A DNA stretch of 32,720 nucleotides, from positions 1 through 32,720 of the forward strand of contig JAENZK010000006.1 in NCBI GenBank assembly GCA_016841285.1, in the 5' to 3' direction. The notes below the pieces were generated by a model that was not told the DNA's origin, searched no databases, and saw only the letters and a program-made list of their open reading frames with translations. Positions 21,343-29,696 of this stretch are shown in pieces (position 1 is the first letter of the stretch; every line of letters begins with the position of its first letter). A program made the position numbers and the translations under genes. The DNA is from Guptibacillus hwajinpoensis (GTDB lineage Bacteria; Bacillota; Bacilli; Bacillales; Bacillaceae_J).

Positions 21343-21822
21343 TTGACTTTTATTGGATTTGAGCTGATAGCCCAAAGAGCATGGTCTATATTGCCAAATG
21401 ATGTTTTTTCAATGTCCATCCTGTGGAATATGAAAAAGATCCCTTCTTCTATTGGTAAAGATATTTATCATGAATCTGGTATTATTCTACCCGATAAAAG
21501 AATTGCATCGACTGGAAGGATTCATTACATGTCCGAGAATACAATCAATCGATTCGAAACCTTACAATCAGCACCATGTAAGCTTGTTAAAAGCCCATTA
21601 ACTTCTCCAACCGACCTCCGAATTGAACTTTCATTTCCAAATGAAGAAGTGATAAAGCTGGTAGACCGAATGAGCCTGTTATATTTTTGGAAACAAGAAA
21701 CAGATACAACTACAAAAACTAGAACTCACCTGTACCTAGAGCCTCAATCCATAAACAGTATTCATTCACATCGATTCCTTATGAATATTTCCCACTTTAT
21801 TACTAAGATGGGTCTTTCTTAA
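21343..21822 (+). CDS. Protein of unknown function
   Basis: The 159-residue product starts at TTG 21343 after GAAGGGGGTAG. I do not recognise a family. It has no membrane segment or signal peptide. Residues 85-115 (DLRIELSFPNEEVIKLVDRMSLLYFWKQ) look like strand-helix-strand, and the rest is mixed with several His residues near the end (HSHRFLMNISH). A consensus-like promoter precedes it, and it ends 15 bases from the convergent transporter gene. A real gene is likely from its start signals and length. Confidence 0.65.
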   Translation: MTFIGFELIAQRAWSILPNDVFSMSILWNMKKIPSSIGKDIYHESGIILPDKRIASTGRIHYMSENTINRFETLQSAPCKLVKSPLTSPTDLRIELSFPNEEVIKLVDRMSLLYFWKQETDTTTKTRTHLYLEPQSINSIHSHRFLMNISHFITKMGLS

Positions 21823-21836
21823 ATTGATTTTCCCTC

Positions 21837-22961
21837 TTAAACCAAGATAGGAGTTAAGAAGTAAACAATTATGAAAGCTGTGACAAGTCTCATTGTAATC
21901 CCCAGCGTTGCAGCACCCATCGCCTCTTTCTCACTTAAATCGGAGTTAGCCGCCCATATAACTGGAATTTGCCCGAAAATAGATGATAAGGGCAAGCCAG
22001 AGGAAGCGAGTACAAAAGACCCTATGACTAACCGTGGATCCATAGTTGAGGCCACTTCAGACAGTTTAGCCATCGCAAGTGTTGGTGTGGCAAGTATTGA
22101 TAATATTCCTGTTTCAGGGTCAATATTTAAAGCCAATAAGACAGTTGACAAAATAGATTCAATTGATGGCCATACACCCACATATTCTAAAACACCAATA
22201 ACCGCAAAAACGACAGCAACAGCCGGAATAATCAATAGGAATAAAAGTTCTGCCCCTTCACGCGCTGCATTAAATAGTGTAGGTAAGAAGCCTGTAGTGG
22301 GCGTAAATTTTGGTAATTCATCAAGTTCAACGGCCTTCGTATCCCTGTAAATCGTTTTGGATAAAAGGAAAGGGACAAGTATGACAGGAAGAAAAACAGC
22401 TAGAACAACAACTATAAAAGCATTGGCACCGACCGCAGTTAAAGCAAGCATCCCAAGCATAAATGTGGAAAATGATTGTTGGGACTGTACCATTGTTGTG
22501 ACTGCTATTTTTTGTTCCGCTTTTGTTGCACCTGAGCGGATTAGGATTGGGCCAGCAATCTTTCCTGCAGCGTTAATATCACCAAGTATATTGTAAATAC
22601 TTGGAATGATTACAGCTGAATTAATCTTTAAAAGCTTAGTGATTGGAAGGAAGATTCTAATTAACGCATCAGTAAATCCGAGTCTTTCCAATGAACGACC
22701 GATAATGACACTTACAATAATTGTTACACCTACAGTTCCAGTAATGAAAACATCTACTACAACTGGAAATACCTTATCGACAACCGCACTAAATAAACCA
22801 GCCAATGTACCCGGTGATATCAACATTATTAGCAATGAAGCAATAATTAAACTAAGGCCTACTAATTCAACTCTCTCCCACCTCCTTCGTTTGGGGATTG
22901 GAAGAGAAATTGTTTCCTCAAAAGAAGAATTATCTTTGATTAGCGGTTTAATTTCAGCCAT
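21837..22961 (-). CDS. Nucleoside-recognition (gate) domain membrane protein
   Basis: The 374-residue protein has about 9-10 membrane helices and two gate-type repeats typical of the nucleoside-recognition domain family related to concentrative nucleoside transporters. These include the stretch ITGTVGVTIIVSVIIGRSLERLG and, in the second half, LLFLLIIPAVAVVFAVIGVLEYVGVWP; both are quoted only as landmarks. NILGDINAAGKIAGPILIRSGA is a conserved polar loop. The N-terminal 30 residues are soluble and basic. It is the second gene of an operon with the NIF3-like gene, 17 bases downstream of it. Substrate unknown. Confidence 0.82.
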   Translation of the reverse strand: MAEIKPLIKDNSSFEETISLPIPKRRRWERVELVGLSLIIASLLIMLISPGTLAGLFSAVVDKVFPVVVDVFITGTVGVTIIVSVIIGRSLERLGFTDALIRIFLPITKLLKINSAVIIPSIYNILGDINAAGKIAGPILIRSGATKAEQKIAVTTMVQSQQSFSTFMLGMLALTAVGANAFIVVVLAVFLPVILVPFLLSKTIYRDTKAVELDELPKFTPTTGFLPTLFNAAREGAELLFLLIIPAVAVVFAVIGVLEYVGVWPSIESILSTVLLALNIDPETGILSILATPTLAMAKLSEVASTMDPRLVIGSFVLASSGLPLSSIFGQIPVIWAANSDLSEKEAMGAATLGITMRLVTAFIIVYFLTPILV

Positions 22962-22978
22962 ATACCTTCACTTCCTTT

Positions 22979-24001
22979 TTATGATAATTTAGATACTTCC
23001 TTGTGCACAAGATACTTCGTTGCCATTTGTTCTGCATATTGTTTCATTTGAGGCGTCCCCATTGTACGTACTGGTAGACTTGTTACGCGTTCTCGAAAAA
23101 CAACAACCTCCACATCCGGGAGTAACATATCTAGAGCATAGGCAAGGGGAAGTCCATTTTCGAGAATCTCCAAAACATGACAGTTTCCAACGACAAAATT
23201 CAGTCCTAATTCTTTTGCAGTTTCAATTAAAGTATGTCCATCATAAACACGGCTAATAGAGGCAAGTACAGTATCTACTTCGGGATGTTCTTTAATAACC
23301 TGGCGCAAATGATCTGTAGTGAATCCCGTATGCGGAAAAATGTGCGCGATGTTATTAACAGAGCTGTTTTCCTCCCCACAAACGATACGTCCTCGTGTCA
23401 CAACACTTGTTTCAATTACCGAGGTATTATTTCGAATCTCCTTTTCCATAAATAATAATTCATCCTCTTCTTGCAAACCCATAAAGGTATCCAATCGGGT
23501 TAAAATATCTCCAAGTGTGTTAACTTCAGGTAGCGTTTTTCCAACGAACAAAATATTGCCGTGAACACCTCCATAAGAAATGTCTTTCCTATATACTTCG
23601 TGCCCGTGTAAATAGGAAATACCAGGGTGTAATCCATGAAATGCCTCATGTAATTCAAATACAGATATATTGTATAGATCTAAGTAGTCTTTTAATTTCA
23701 CACCACCAGAATTGGCTGCTTCAGCAATTGGATGATGTGCGATAATAGCATCAACCCCCGTTACACCTGCTAACTCAATTGACCCCTCTGTCATCGTCAT
23801 TGTAACTGCGATCTTTTTTACCTTGTTATTCATATTTCCATATACAAGACCTGGTGTTTCAATAATCTCCTTCCCAGGAAGATTAGAGGACTTTTGTATC
23901 ACAAATGGATGATCCCCCCTCGTAATATCATTTAAAGATTTAATCACTCTTCCCCCCGTAATTTTATCAAGGGCATTCAATACATCCTGCACTGTTTTCA
24001 T
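22979..24001 (-). CDS. NIF3-like dinuclear-metal protein
   Basis: The 340-residue protein carries the NIF3/DUF34 metal motif IIAHHPI (H89-H90-P91) and, near the end, a second conserved block with GNCHVLE. NIF3 proteins form toroidal hexamers with a two-metal site; their reaction is not settled. At 340 residues it is in the range of NIF3 proteins, but its N-terminal 60 residues do not show the usual opening, so it may be a divergent subgroup. GGAGGG lies before ATG 24001. It is the first gene of an operon with the gate-domain transporter, suggesting a role tied to the transported compound. Confidence 0.78.
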   Translation of the reverse strand: MKTVQDVLNALDKITGGRVIKSLNDITRGDHPFVIQKSSNLPGKEIIETPGLVYGNMNNKVKKIAVTMTMTEGSIELAGVTGVDAIIAHHPIAEAANSGGVKLKDYLDLYNISVFELHEAFHGLHPGISYLHGHEVYRKDISYGGVHGNILFVGKTLPEVNTLGDILTRLDTFMGLQEEDELLFMEKEIRNNTSVIETSVVTRGRIVCGEENSSVNNIAHIFPHTGFTTDHLRQVIKEHPEVDTVLASISRVYDGHTLIETAKELGLNFVVGNCHVLEILENGLPLAYALDMLLPDVEVVVFRERVTSLPVRTMGTPQMKQYAEQMATKYLVHKEVSKLS

Positions 24002-24032
24002 TCATTTTCCCTCCATTATTTTTTTTATATAT

Positions 24033-24092
24033 AAAAAACCGTCAGCACAAATCAAACAGAGGGTATCCGTTTGTTTGTACTGACGGTTTTTA
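24033..24092 (-). terminator. Terminator of the DUF2294-like gene
   Basis: AAAAAACCGTCAG pairs with CTGACGGTTTTT; T runs on both strands make it bidirectional. It separates the DUF2294-like gene from the NIF3-like operon. Confidence 0.88.
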
Positions 24093-24099
24093 TGCACTC

Positions 24100-24501
24100 T
24101 TAAGAGTTCAATCTACCAGTCAATAATTCAATATTATTATATTTAGAGATGTATGCACTAGCATCACGATCCAATATAATAATTGTACCTGCTATTTCAA
24201 TCTCAGGATCGTAATCTCTCAAAATTGATAGCACATTCATTCCATATTTTTCTTTTAGAATTTTCCCCAAATGATCTTTATAACTATCGATTAGAGCTAT
24301 GTCGGTAATGCGGGTTACAAAGCGATTAATCTCGTCCAAATATTTAAGTGATGGTATTCTTTTATGATTGGCGAAGATTAATATCTTATCCCCTACAATT
24401 TCAACCTTTTGACTTTTAACCCCTATATCAAATAATCGTAAATTAATTTCATTATAATCCTTAATAAGCTCCTGTTTAAATGAACCAACAGTTTGTTTCA
24501 T
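24100..24501 (-). CDS. DUF2294-like small protein
   Basis: The 133-residue soluble protein has the order seen in DUF2294 members: an N-terminal helix, a KVEIVGDKILIFANHKRIPSL strand-turn segment, a long helix with SYKDHLGKILKEKYGMNVLSI and a final strand pair with AGTIIILD. The family is common in Bacillus and has no known function. The ATG at 24501 follows GGTGG. The gene is monocistronic with a strong terminator. The call rests on pattern memory. Confidence 0.65.
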   Translation of the reverse strand: MKQTVGSFKQELIKDYNEINLRLFDIGVKSQKVEIVGDKILIFANHKRIPSLKYLDEINRFVTRITDIALIDSYKDHLGKILKEKYGMNVLSILRDYDPEIEIAGTIIILDRDASAYISKYNNIELLTGRLNS

Positions 24502-24805
24502 AGAATTTCCACCTGTATTATATTCAGAAAATTTAAAATACTATAGATGAAATTTATCATATTTTACATCAGTTGTAAACCCTTTCGAGATAGTTTTTAT
24601 ATTAAAATTTATAATTAGATTAATAATGATATGGAAAATGGATAACTAAATCCCTTATATATTGAATAGATACATCCTGATGCATTTTATCGAGGATGTG
24701 AATTTATAAATTCATGTTTGGTTAGTCCTGTTGAAACCACCAAATCCGATTTGGTGGTTTTGCAAGAGCTGATACAGAGATTGTCGATATAGTAGCAAGT
24801 TCGGT
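24502..24805. other. Intergenic stretch without a gene
   Basis: No supported frame. It holds a bidirectional hairpin at 24734-24760 and, at 24676-24701, the loose inverted pair CATCC/GGATG. Nothing else stands out. Confidence 0.55.
24734..24760 (-). terminator. Bidirectional hairpin after the GNAT gene
   Basis: AAACCACCAAAT and ATTTGGTGGTTT, 12 bp with a 3-base loop; short T runs on both strands. Confidence 0.7.
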
Positions 24806-25258
24806 TTAGAATAATTCGGCTAAATCTAATTCATAATGATAAAATTGAGAATCCCTTTTATATCCATTTTTTTCATATAGTCTTTGAGCAGAATAATTAT
24901 CTGGTGCTGTCTCTAAAGTAATACTTTTAGCACCTGTTTCCATAGCGTATTCTTTTGCTTTATGCAAAAGCATTTCCCCTACTCCTTGTTTTCTTGCCTT
25001 TGTATCAACATATAAGTCATTTAATATCCATGCTCTTTTCAAAGATATCGATGAAAAGGTTGGATAAAGTTGAGTAAAGCCAACATAGTTTTGTTTGTCT
25101 TTAACGACAAATATAACGGAATCCTTCCTTTCTATTCGTTCTTTTATGTATGCTTTAGCACCTTCTAAATTGGATTCTTGTTGATAAAACATTCGGTATG
25201 AATTAAATAAACTTGATACGCCTTCTAAATCTTCAATTGTAGCATGAAATATTTTCAA
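24806..25258 (-). CDS. GNAT family N-acetyltransferase
   Basis: The 150-residue protein is a single GNAT domain. The acetyl-CoA pyrophosphate loop is visible as ARKQGVGEML (R89, K90, Q91, G92, G94), preceded by the strand ILNDLYVDTKA, and followed by NYSAQRLYEKNGYKRD, the classic end of the fold. It transfers an acetyl group from acetyl-CoA to an amine; the acceptor cannot be told. The ATG at 25258 follows a GAGGTGGGAAATTTTTG site. Monocistronic. Confidence 0.9.
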   Translation of the reverse strand: MKIFHATIEDLEGVSSLFNSYRMFYQQESNLEGAKAYIKERIERKDSVIFVVKDKQNYVGFTQLYPTFSSISLKRAWILNDLYVDTKARKQGVGEMLLHKAKEYAMETGAKSITLETAPDNYSAQRLYEKNGYKRDSQFYHYELDLAELF

Positions 25259-25445
25259 AAATTTCCCACCTCATAAACAATTTATCAAGCTTTATTTTAT
25301 CAATTGGTATTAATAGCTGATACTATAAAATTCATCTTGTTCTACAATGCCGCCCCATTTTTGTTTTACTCGTAGCTAAAAACTTGCACCTGTATGTTTA
25401 ATAACAAAATTAAATGCCAATTCTTAAACTAAGGAGATGGTGATT

Positions 25446-25547
25446 TTGGAGAAAAACTTTTTTGTAGGAATATTTAACGGAATTTTGCTAAGCATTCCTT
25501 TGTGGATGTCTATTATTGGCTGGGTAAGATTGATAAAAAATCTTTAA
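25446..25547 (+). CDS. 33-residue hydrophobic small protein
   Basis: TTG start with AAGGAG 9 bases upstream and TAA at 25545-25547. The product (MEKNFFVGIFNGILLSIPLW and 13 more residues) is one long membrane helix with a basic end RLIKNL. Small membrane proteins of this sort are common in Bacillus. Coding is supported by the ribosome site and the composition only. Confidence 0.55.
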   Translation: MEKNFFVGIFNGILLSIPLWMSIIGWVRLIKNL

Positions 25548-25675
25548 AAACCGCATGGGTTTATAATTGTTAATTAATGAAAAACTCTGTTATTGTTCGT
25601 TGTAAATTACCAGTAGGTGCAGTCGCTTAATCGGAGGAATTTCGTTTATATTGAAAAAGTAGTAGTTAGACAGAG

Positions 25676-25786
25676 AAATAAGCGGAAATTTTTCGCCTAA
25701 ATGGCCTAAACAGCCTTAAAATTAAGGAAATTTATAGTTTAACGGAAAAAAATCCGCTTATTTATAGGAAAATATGCGGATTTTTT
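25676..25786. repeat. Nested inverted repeats with GCGGA arms
   Basis: AAATAAGCGGA (25676-25686) is matched by TCCGCTTATTT (25753-25763), 11 bp. Inside the right part, AAAAATCCGC (25748-25757) pairs with GCGGATTTTTT (25776-25786), giving a bidirectional terminator. The arms compete for the same strand. Related GCGGA/TTTCGCTTATTTAGG sequence recurs near 30970. Confidence 0.7.
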
Positions 25787-25789
25787 GAT

Positions 25790-26242
25790 TTAGTAGGAAT
25801 CCTTCCTCCTATTTTTATTGTGCAATTCAAACGTTTCTTCATAGTCATCCCATTTTACATTTACTTGTATTACCTCGTCTTCATTTACTTTTGCACCGTT
25901 TCCAGATTTTCCGCCATGTTTAAATGTAACCTCTGTGGGAGGCTCATCAAATTCCATTGTACTACTTCCGCCACCTGCAGATGTTTTATAGGAGTATTCA
26001 AGAGTTTTCACTGTAGAAATCTCTTCCAAAGACCCTTTGTATGTTAGGACAAAATTATCGTTATTTTCATTAGAGTAGGTAATAGTTCCATCTTTTTTTC
26101 CCCATATTTCTGTTCCCTTAAAAGAATATTGAGCTTTCCAATATTCGCCCTCTCCATTATATTTATAATCATAATGGATTTTTTCGTTTGAACAAGCAGT
26201 TAAGACCATGATTGTAAATAATAGGGTGAGTATATTTTTCAA
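25790..26242 (-). CDS. Lipoprotein of unknown function
   Basis: The 150-residue precursor has a lipoprotein signal: MKN, hydrophobic core and lipobox LTAC with C17. The mature part is polar and beta-rich (YKYNGEGEYWKAQYSFKGTE, FVLTYKGSLEEI), resembling small Bacillus lipoproteins that lack a named domain. I start it at TTG 26242 because AGGGGGCGG lies just upstream and this puts the signal peptide at the N-terminus; the frame is open further upstream into the VOC gene region. It is 20 bases after the VOC gene and may be co-transcribed. Membrane-anchored on the outer face. Confidence 0.8.
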   Translation of the reverse strand: MKNILTLLFTIMVLTACSNEKIHYDYKYNGEGEYWKAQYSFKGTEIWGKKDGTITYSNENNDNFVLTYKGSLEEISTVKTLEYSYKTSAGGGSSTMEFDEPPTEVTFKHGGKSGNGAKVNEDEVIQVNVKWDDYEETFELHNKNRRKDSY

Positions 26243-26262
26243 TTTAACCGCCCCCTGAATAT

Positions 26263-26700
26263 TTATTTGATTTTCTCCGCCAACTCTAAAATAATTCCCT
26301 CTGGACCACGCACGTAGCATAATTTATATCTTTCTTCATATTGCTGGATCTCACTAAAGATTTCCGTGCCCTTCTTTTTCAACTTTGCAACAATAGCTTC
26401 GATATCATCAACAGCAAAGCAAATATGGCGGATACCGAGCGTATTTGCAAACGGTTGCTGAAGATCTCTATCATCTGATGGCGTATAAAATTTGACTAAC
26501 TCTATCCATGTCTGACCATCTGGCATCCCCAATCCTACACATGCCGTTTTAACATTATTAAGCCCAACTATACGATCCAACTGTTCTCCATCCAACTCCC
26601 ATTCCGCTTTCACTTCAAGTCCTAAATCGAGAAAAAACGCTTTAGCCCCTGAAAGATCATTTACGTTTATACTCACATGATCTATTCTATTGATCTTCAT
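26263..26700 (-). CDS. VOC-superfamily (glyoxalase/dioxygenase-like) protein
   Basis: The 145 residues form two beta-alpha-beta-beta-beta modules of the vicinal-oxygen-chelate fold. Candidate metal ligands are H8 (RIDHVSINV), the Glu in WIELVKF, the His in IRHICFAV and the Glu in IILELAE, the normal four-ligand set. Members include glyoxalases, epimerases and fosfomycin-type resistance enzymes; this one cannot be placed. AGGAGGT precedes ATG 26700. The lipoprotein gene follows 20 bases downstream. Confidence 0.88.
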   Translation of the reverse strand: MKINRIDHVSINVNDLSGAKAFFLDLGLEVKAEWELDGEQLDRIVGLNNVKTACVGLGMPDGQTWIELVKFYTPSDDRDLQQPFANTLGIRHICFAVDDIEAIVAKLKKKGTEIFSEIQQYEERYKLCYVRGPEGIILELAEKIK

Positions 26701-26792
26701 ACTTTATACCTCCTATGTTCCTATTGTTTTCAATGCCTGTATTCGTGTGTATCTGCTTCTTCCAGATACACCCCCTTTAGTAAAAATACTGT

Positions 26793-27251
26793 TTATAGCT
26801 TATCCATAAACGATAGTACATGTTCTTTCACTTTTTCTTTATCTTCCTTTGACATATTATCTAATTTAAACTGTTCTATATTTTCATCGGGAATTAGGAT
26901 TGTTGACGGTTCCTGAAGTTCCTCTTTACGATTTTCACCATCTTCCGCTTGAGTAACATTAGATTTATTAAAACTTGAATGCATTATTTCTGTTCTTAAA
27001 TAATTTCCTTCTGTATCGTAAAAGTCCTCAATGGCTTTAATATCAGTTTTTATATGATTTTTACCTTCTTCAATACTCGTTATAGAATTTACCTTTTTGT
27101 AACCCGTTGTTTCAAAAAAACCTTCCCCGTTTTGTTCTAGTGTTTCTATAACAAACACTTCAATATGTTGAACCTTTTCCACATTACTGCACGCACTTAA
27201 AAGGAAAATGCTTAACAACAATAAACTCATGATGAAAAAATTAACCTTCAA
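26793..27251 (-). CDS. Lipoprotein of unknown function
   Basis: The 152-residue precursor has a lipobox LLSAC (C21) after a long hydrophobic signal. The mature part is highly charged, rich in Glu, Lys and Asn, with a GFFETTGYKKVNSI segment and a C-terminal helix. The start is TTG 27251 with GGGGGGAG upstream. No family recognised. Monocistronic. Confidence 0.78.
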   Translation of the reverse strand: MKVNFFIMSLLLLSIFLLSACSNVEKVQHIEVFVIETLEQNGEGFFETTGYKKVNSITSIEEGKNHIKTDIKAIEDFYDTEGNYLRTEIMHSSFNKSNVTQAEDGENRKEELQEPSTILIPDENIEQFKLDNMSKEDKEKVKEHVLSFMDKL

Positions 27252-27408
27252 ATCTTACTCCCCCCTTATTAGGGAATTTTACCATAAAACCCCATTGCAT
27301 CATTAAACATTCCTGCATTTTTACTTCAATAAAAAAAGGCACTAATCCTTTTTGGATCAAAGCCTGTTATTTTTGTATAAACGCAACCCGTTAGCTCAAC
27401 AAGTAAAT

Positions 27409-27663
27409 TTAGTTCCTTTTCTTTATTATTGGTATCTCAAGAGAAAGTATATCTTCCTCTAAATTTAGCATTTTCTGTTCAACCATCTCTTTTGTATCCT
27501 TTACACCTTGGTTATAAAAATAAGGACCAATTTCTTTTAATACAAAATCAAGTAGGTTTTCCGCGGCTATATTCCCAATTTCTTCTGATCGTTCATTGTA
27601 AAAATACTCTTGCAATAAACTAATTATCTCTTCTTTGTTCTCTTTCGGAATTCTAATAATCAT
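27409..27663 (-). CDS. DUF2164 family protein
   Basis: The 84-residue product MIIRIPKENKEEIISLLQEY... shows the family's conserved run, including EIGNIAAENLLDFVLKEIG and PYFYNQGVKD. The family is small, helical and of unknown function, and widespread in Firmicutes and some other bacteria. I take ATG 27663 because AAAGGAGAG lies 7 bases upstream; an upstream in-frame start at 27702 has no such site. Confidence 0.88.
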   Translation of the reverse strand: MIIRIPKENKEEIISLLQEYFYNERSEEIGNIAAENLLDFVLKEIGPYFYNQGVKDTKEMVEQKMLNLEEDILSLEIPIIKKRN

Positions 27664-27726
27664 CAAAATCTCTCCTTTAATCCTTTTAAAATCTTCTTCC
27701 ACTATACTCCCTTAATAAAGAAAGAA

Positions 27727-27751
27727 GCGAATACTCTTGTTAAGCATTCGC
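27727..27751 (-). terminator. Terminator of the 27770 gene
   Basis: GCGAAT and ATTCGC flank a 13-base loop; the minus strand continues TTCTTTCTTTATT. Confidence 0.6.
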
Positions 27752-27769
27752 CCCCGTTAGTGGGATATG

Positions 27770-28075
27770 TTACTTTCCTATTAGAAAGTTTTGTGGATTA
27801 TGGAAGGAATTAACGGAGGTAAAACTTTCTATCAAGTCAAAGGTTTTCTTAATCTCATTAAATTCAAGTACCAATACTTCCCCAAGCATACCAGAATTTA
27901 AAGTATTATCAACAATTGCTATTCTATTTTCACCAAGTTGTACAACACTCTCACCAGCCGAAACATCAACCGATGACGGAAATTCAGATTGAAATGATGG
28001 AACTGGTTTTAAAGCAATTACAATTAAGCATATTAAAATACCTATCATTATATTTTTAGTTGATTTATCTGGCAT
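27770..28075 (-). CDS. Small single-helix membrane protein, unknown
   Basis: The 101-residue product has one membrane helix near its start (about residues 9-25, IMIGILICLIVIAL) and an extracytoplasmic part of about 70 residues with VVQLGENRIAIVDN and EVLVLEFNEIKKTFDLIES strands. ATG 28075 follows AAGGGTGG; a GTG three codons upstream lies inside that ribosome site and is unlikely. No family recognised. Confidence 0.7.
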   Translation of the reverse strand: MPDKSTKNIMIGILICLIVIALKPVPSFQSEFPSSVDVSAGESVVQLGENRIAIVDNTLNSGMLGEVLVLEFNEIKKTFDLIESFTSVNSFHNPQNFLIGK

Positions 28076-28259
28076 AAACCCCACCCTTTTTATACTTATT
28101 TTACCATAACGAAACCAATTGTCTTTATTGAATTAAACAGCTTCGTTGAAAGAGCGACTGCTCTACCTATGTCCTTCTTAATGAACACTGAATGTCAGTG
28201 TTAGTTTCTGAACAAATGGTTATACTAGGTATTACTTTTGAAATTTAAAGGGTGATATT

Positions 28260-28772
28260 GTGATTTATATTTATAATGATTATGCGGGAACACATAGCAC
28301 CGCATTGGCAGCAGCTTATCATTTAAAAAAATTGCCCACTGATCGAAAACTAACCAAGCAGGAAATCTTGAATGTAGACTATTTTACTAAGTTGACAAAG
28401 GATGATTTTGGGAAGATATTTTTTCATGGTATTGATGATGAGGGAAATGCTGTTTATTCAATTGGTCGTAAAAGAAGCAAATTAGTTATTCCAGCATTAA
28501 AAGAGCTAAGCCAATTATTGCAAGAAAATGATCAGAGTAAGGAAAGAATTATCTTTTCAAATACATCTCCCACAGTTCCACTTGCTATGACAATGGGAGG
28601 TTTATTTTCCAGAGGATTACATATTGATATCATTGGTGTACCTTTATTAGTGATTGGTGCCAAACAATGCTGTAATAATATTATTAGTTTAGTTGAGTAC
28701 ACTAAACAAATTGGTCAATCAACCAATGAAAAAGTTATTATATTGGAAAATAAAGAATTTAAAAAACTCTGA
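28260..28772 (+). CDS. DUF3189 family protein
   Basis: The 170-residue protein begins MIYIYNDYAGTHSTALAAAY and contains LPTDRKLTKQEILNVDYF, the family's opening as I remember it, then FFHGIDDEGNAVYSIGRKR and PLLVIGAKQCCNNIISLVEY. DUF3189 proteins occur in spore-forming Firmicutes with no settled role. The start is GTG 28260 with AAGGGTGAT upstream. It is not in an operon. Confidence 0.82.
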   Translation: MIYIYNDYAGTHSTALAAAYHLKKLPTDRKLTKQEILNVDYFTKLTKDDFGKIFFHGIDDEGNAVYSIGRKRSKLVIPALKELSQLLQENDQSKERIIFSNTSPTVPLAMTMGGLFSRGLHIDIIGVPLLVIGAKQCCNNIISLVEYTKQIGQSTNEKVIILENKEFKKL

Positions 28773-28840
28773 AGAGGATTATGAAAATTGAATGAATAAT
28801 ATTCCCTTCAGGTTCTATAAAGCTCATTGATAGGAGAAAA

Positions 28841-28883
28841 AGAAAGATAGGATAATACTTAAAACATCATTATCCCACTTTCT
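28841..28883. terminator. Hairpin between convergent genes
   Basis: AGAAAG..GGATAAT pairs with ATTATCC..CTTTCT around a 12-base loop, between the convergent DUF3189 gene and chemoreceptor remnant. No T run. Confidence 0.45.
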
Positions 28884-28904
28884 ATTATCACCTAAATTCC
28901 CTTG

Positions 28905-29627
28905 TTAAAGTTTAAATTGACGAATGAGTTCGTTTAATTTTTCAGCCATTTGAGCAAGTTCATTGGCACTACTTCCTACTTCTTGCATAGCACTATTCGT
29001 TTGTTCAACAGAAGCAGAAGTTTGTTCCACACCTGCCGCTGATTCTTCCGAAGTGGCTGCTATATTTTGGATGGATGTATTCATTTCTTGGCTATTCCTT
29101 GTGATGTCTGTTAAGTTTTCAGTTATTAAGACAATATTACTTACCATTCCCGTAATGGACTCATGAATTTCATTAAAGGTTCTGTCCGTTGTTTGAATCT
29201 GTTCCGTTCCTTTTTCCACCTCTTCATATCCATCACGTAAAGAACTATTAACCATGCTAAATCCGTTTTGAATGTTGAAAACAATTCCAGTAATGTCATT
29301 CACAGATACAGCAACTTGTTCCGCAAGTTTCCTCACTTCATCTGCTACAACTGCAAAGCCTTTTCCATGTTCTCCTGCTCTTGTAGCTTCAATGGCAGCA
29401 TTTAAAGCTAATAGGTTTGTTTGGTCAGTAATATCTTTGATTACTACTACTAATTTGGAATTTCTTTTGACTGAGCATCTAAGTCATTCACCTTTTGAAC
29501 GGAATCTCTCACAATTTCGTCTGTTTTTTTCATCTGCAAGGTGGATGATTGCATCATCTGGCTACCTTCTCTAGTTTTTTGAAGGACTTCATTAGATGTT
29601 GTATTGATAAGTCCGTGTAGGAATTGT
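28905..29627 (-). pseudogene. Methyl-accepting chemotaxis protein remnant (signalling domain, frameshifted)
   Basis: The minus strand encodes only the cytoplasmic signalling half of a chemoreceptor. From about 29627 it reads TQFLHGLINTTSNEVLQKT...[11 protein letters not shown], then a one-base loss near 29462 ([11 protein letters not shown]) shifts the frame. Past that point the hairpin tip [39 protein letters not shown] and the methylation helix with [20 protein letters not shown] are intact to the stop at 28905. A stop codon sits in frame at the 5' end, and the sensor, membrane helices and HAMP domain are missing. Any ATG start inside would give only 143 residues. Non-functional as a receptor. 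Confidence 0.88.
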
Positions 29628-29696
29628 GTCTAGAAGCATATATCTATACCAGGTTGATATAGCCTTTTTTTGAGGTTCAATATTCCCTTACCTCTT

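Noticed and set aside
22606-22992. Plus-strand frames opposite the gate-domain transporter
   Set aside because: Mirror image of a membrane protein gene; threonine-rich shadow translation.
28905-29336. Short intact chemoreceptor of 143 residues
   Set aside because: The start codon lies in the middle of the conserved VRKLAEQ helix, and the rest of the receptor can be read upstream in shifted frames, so this is the tail of a pseudogene.
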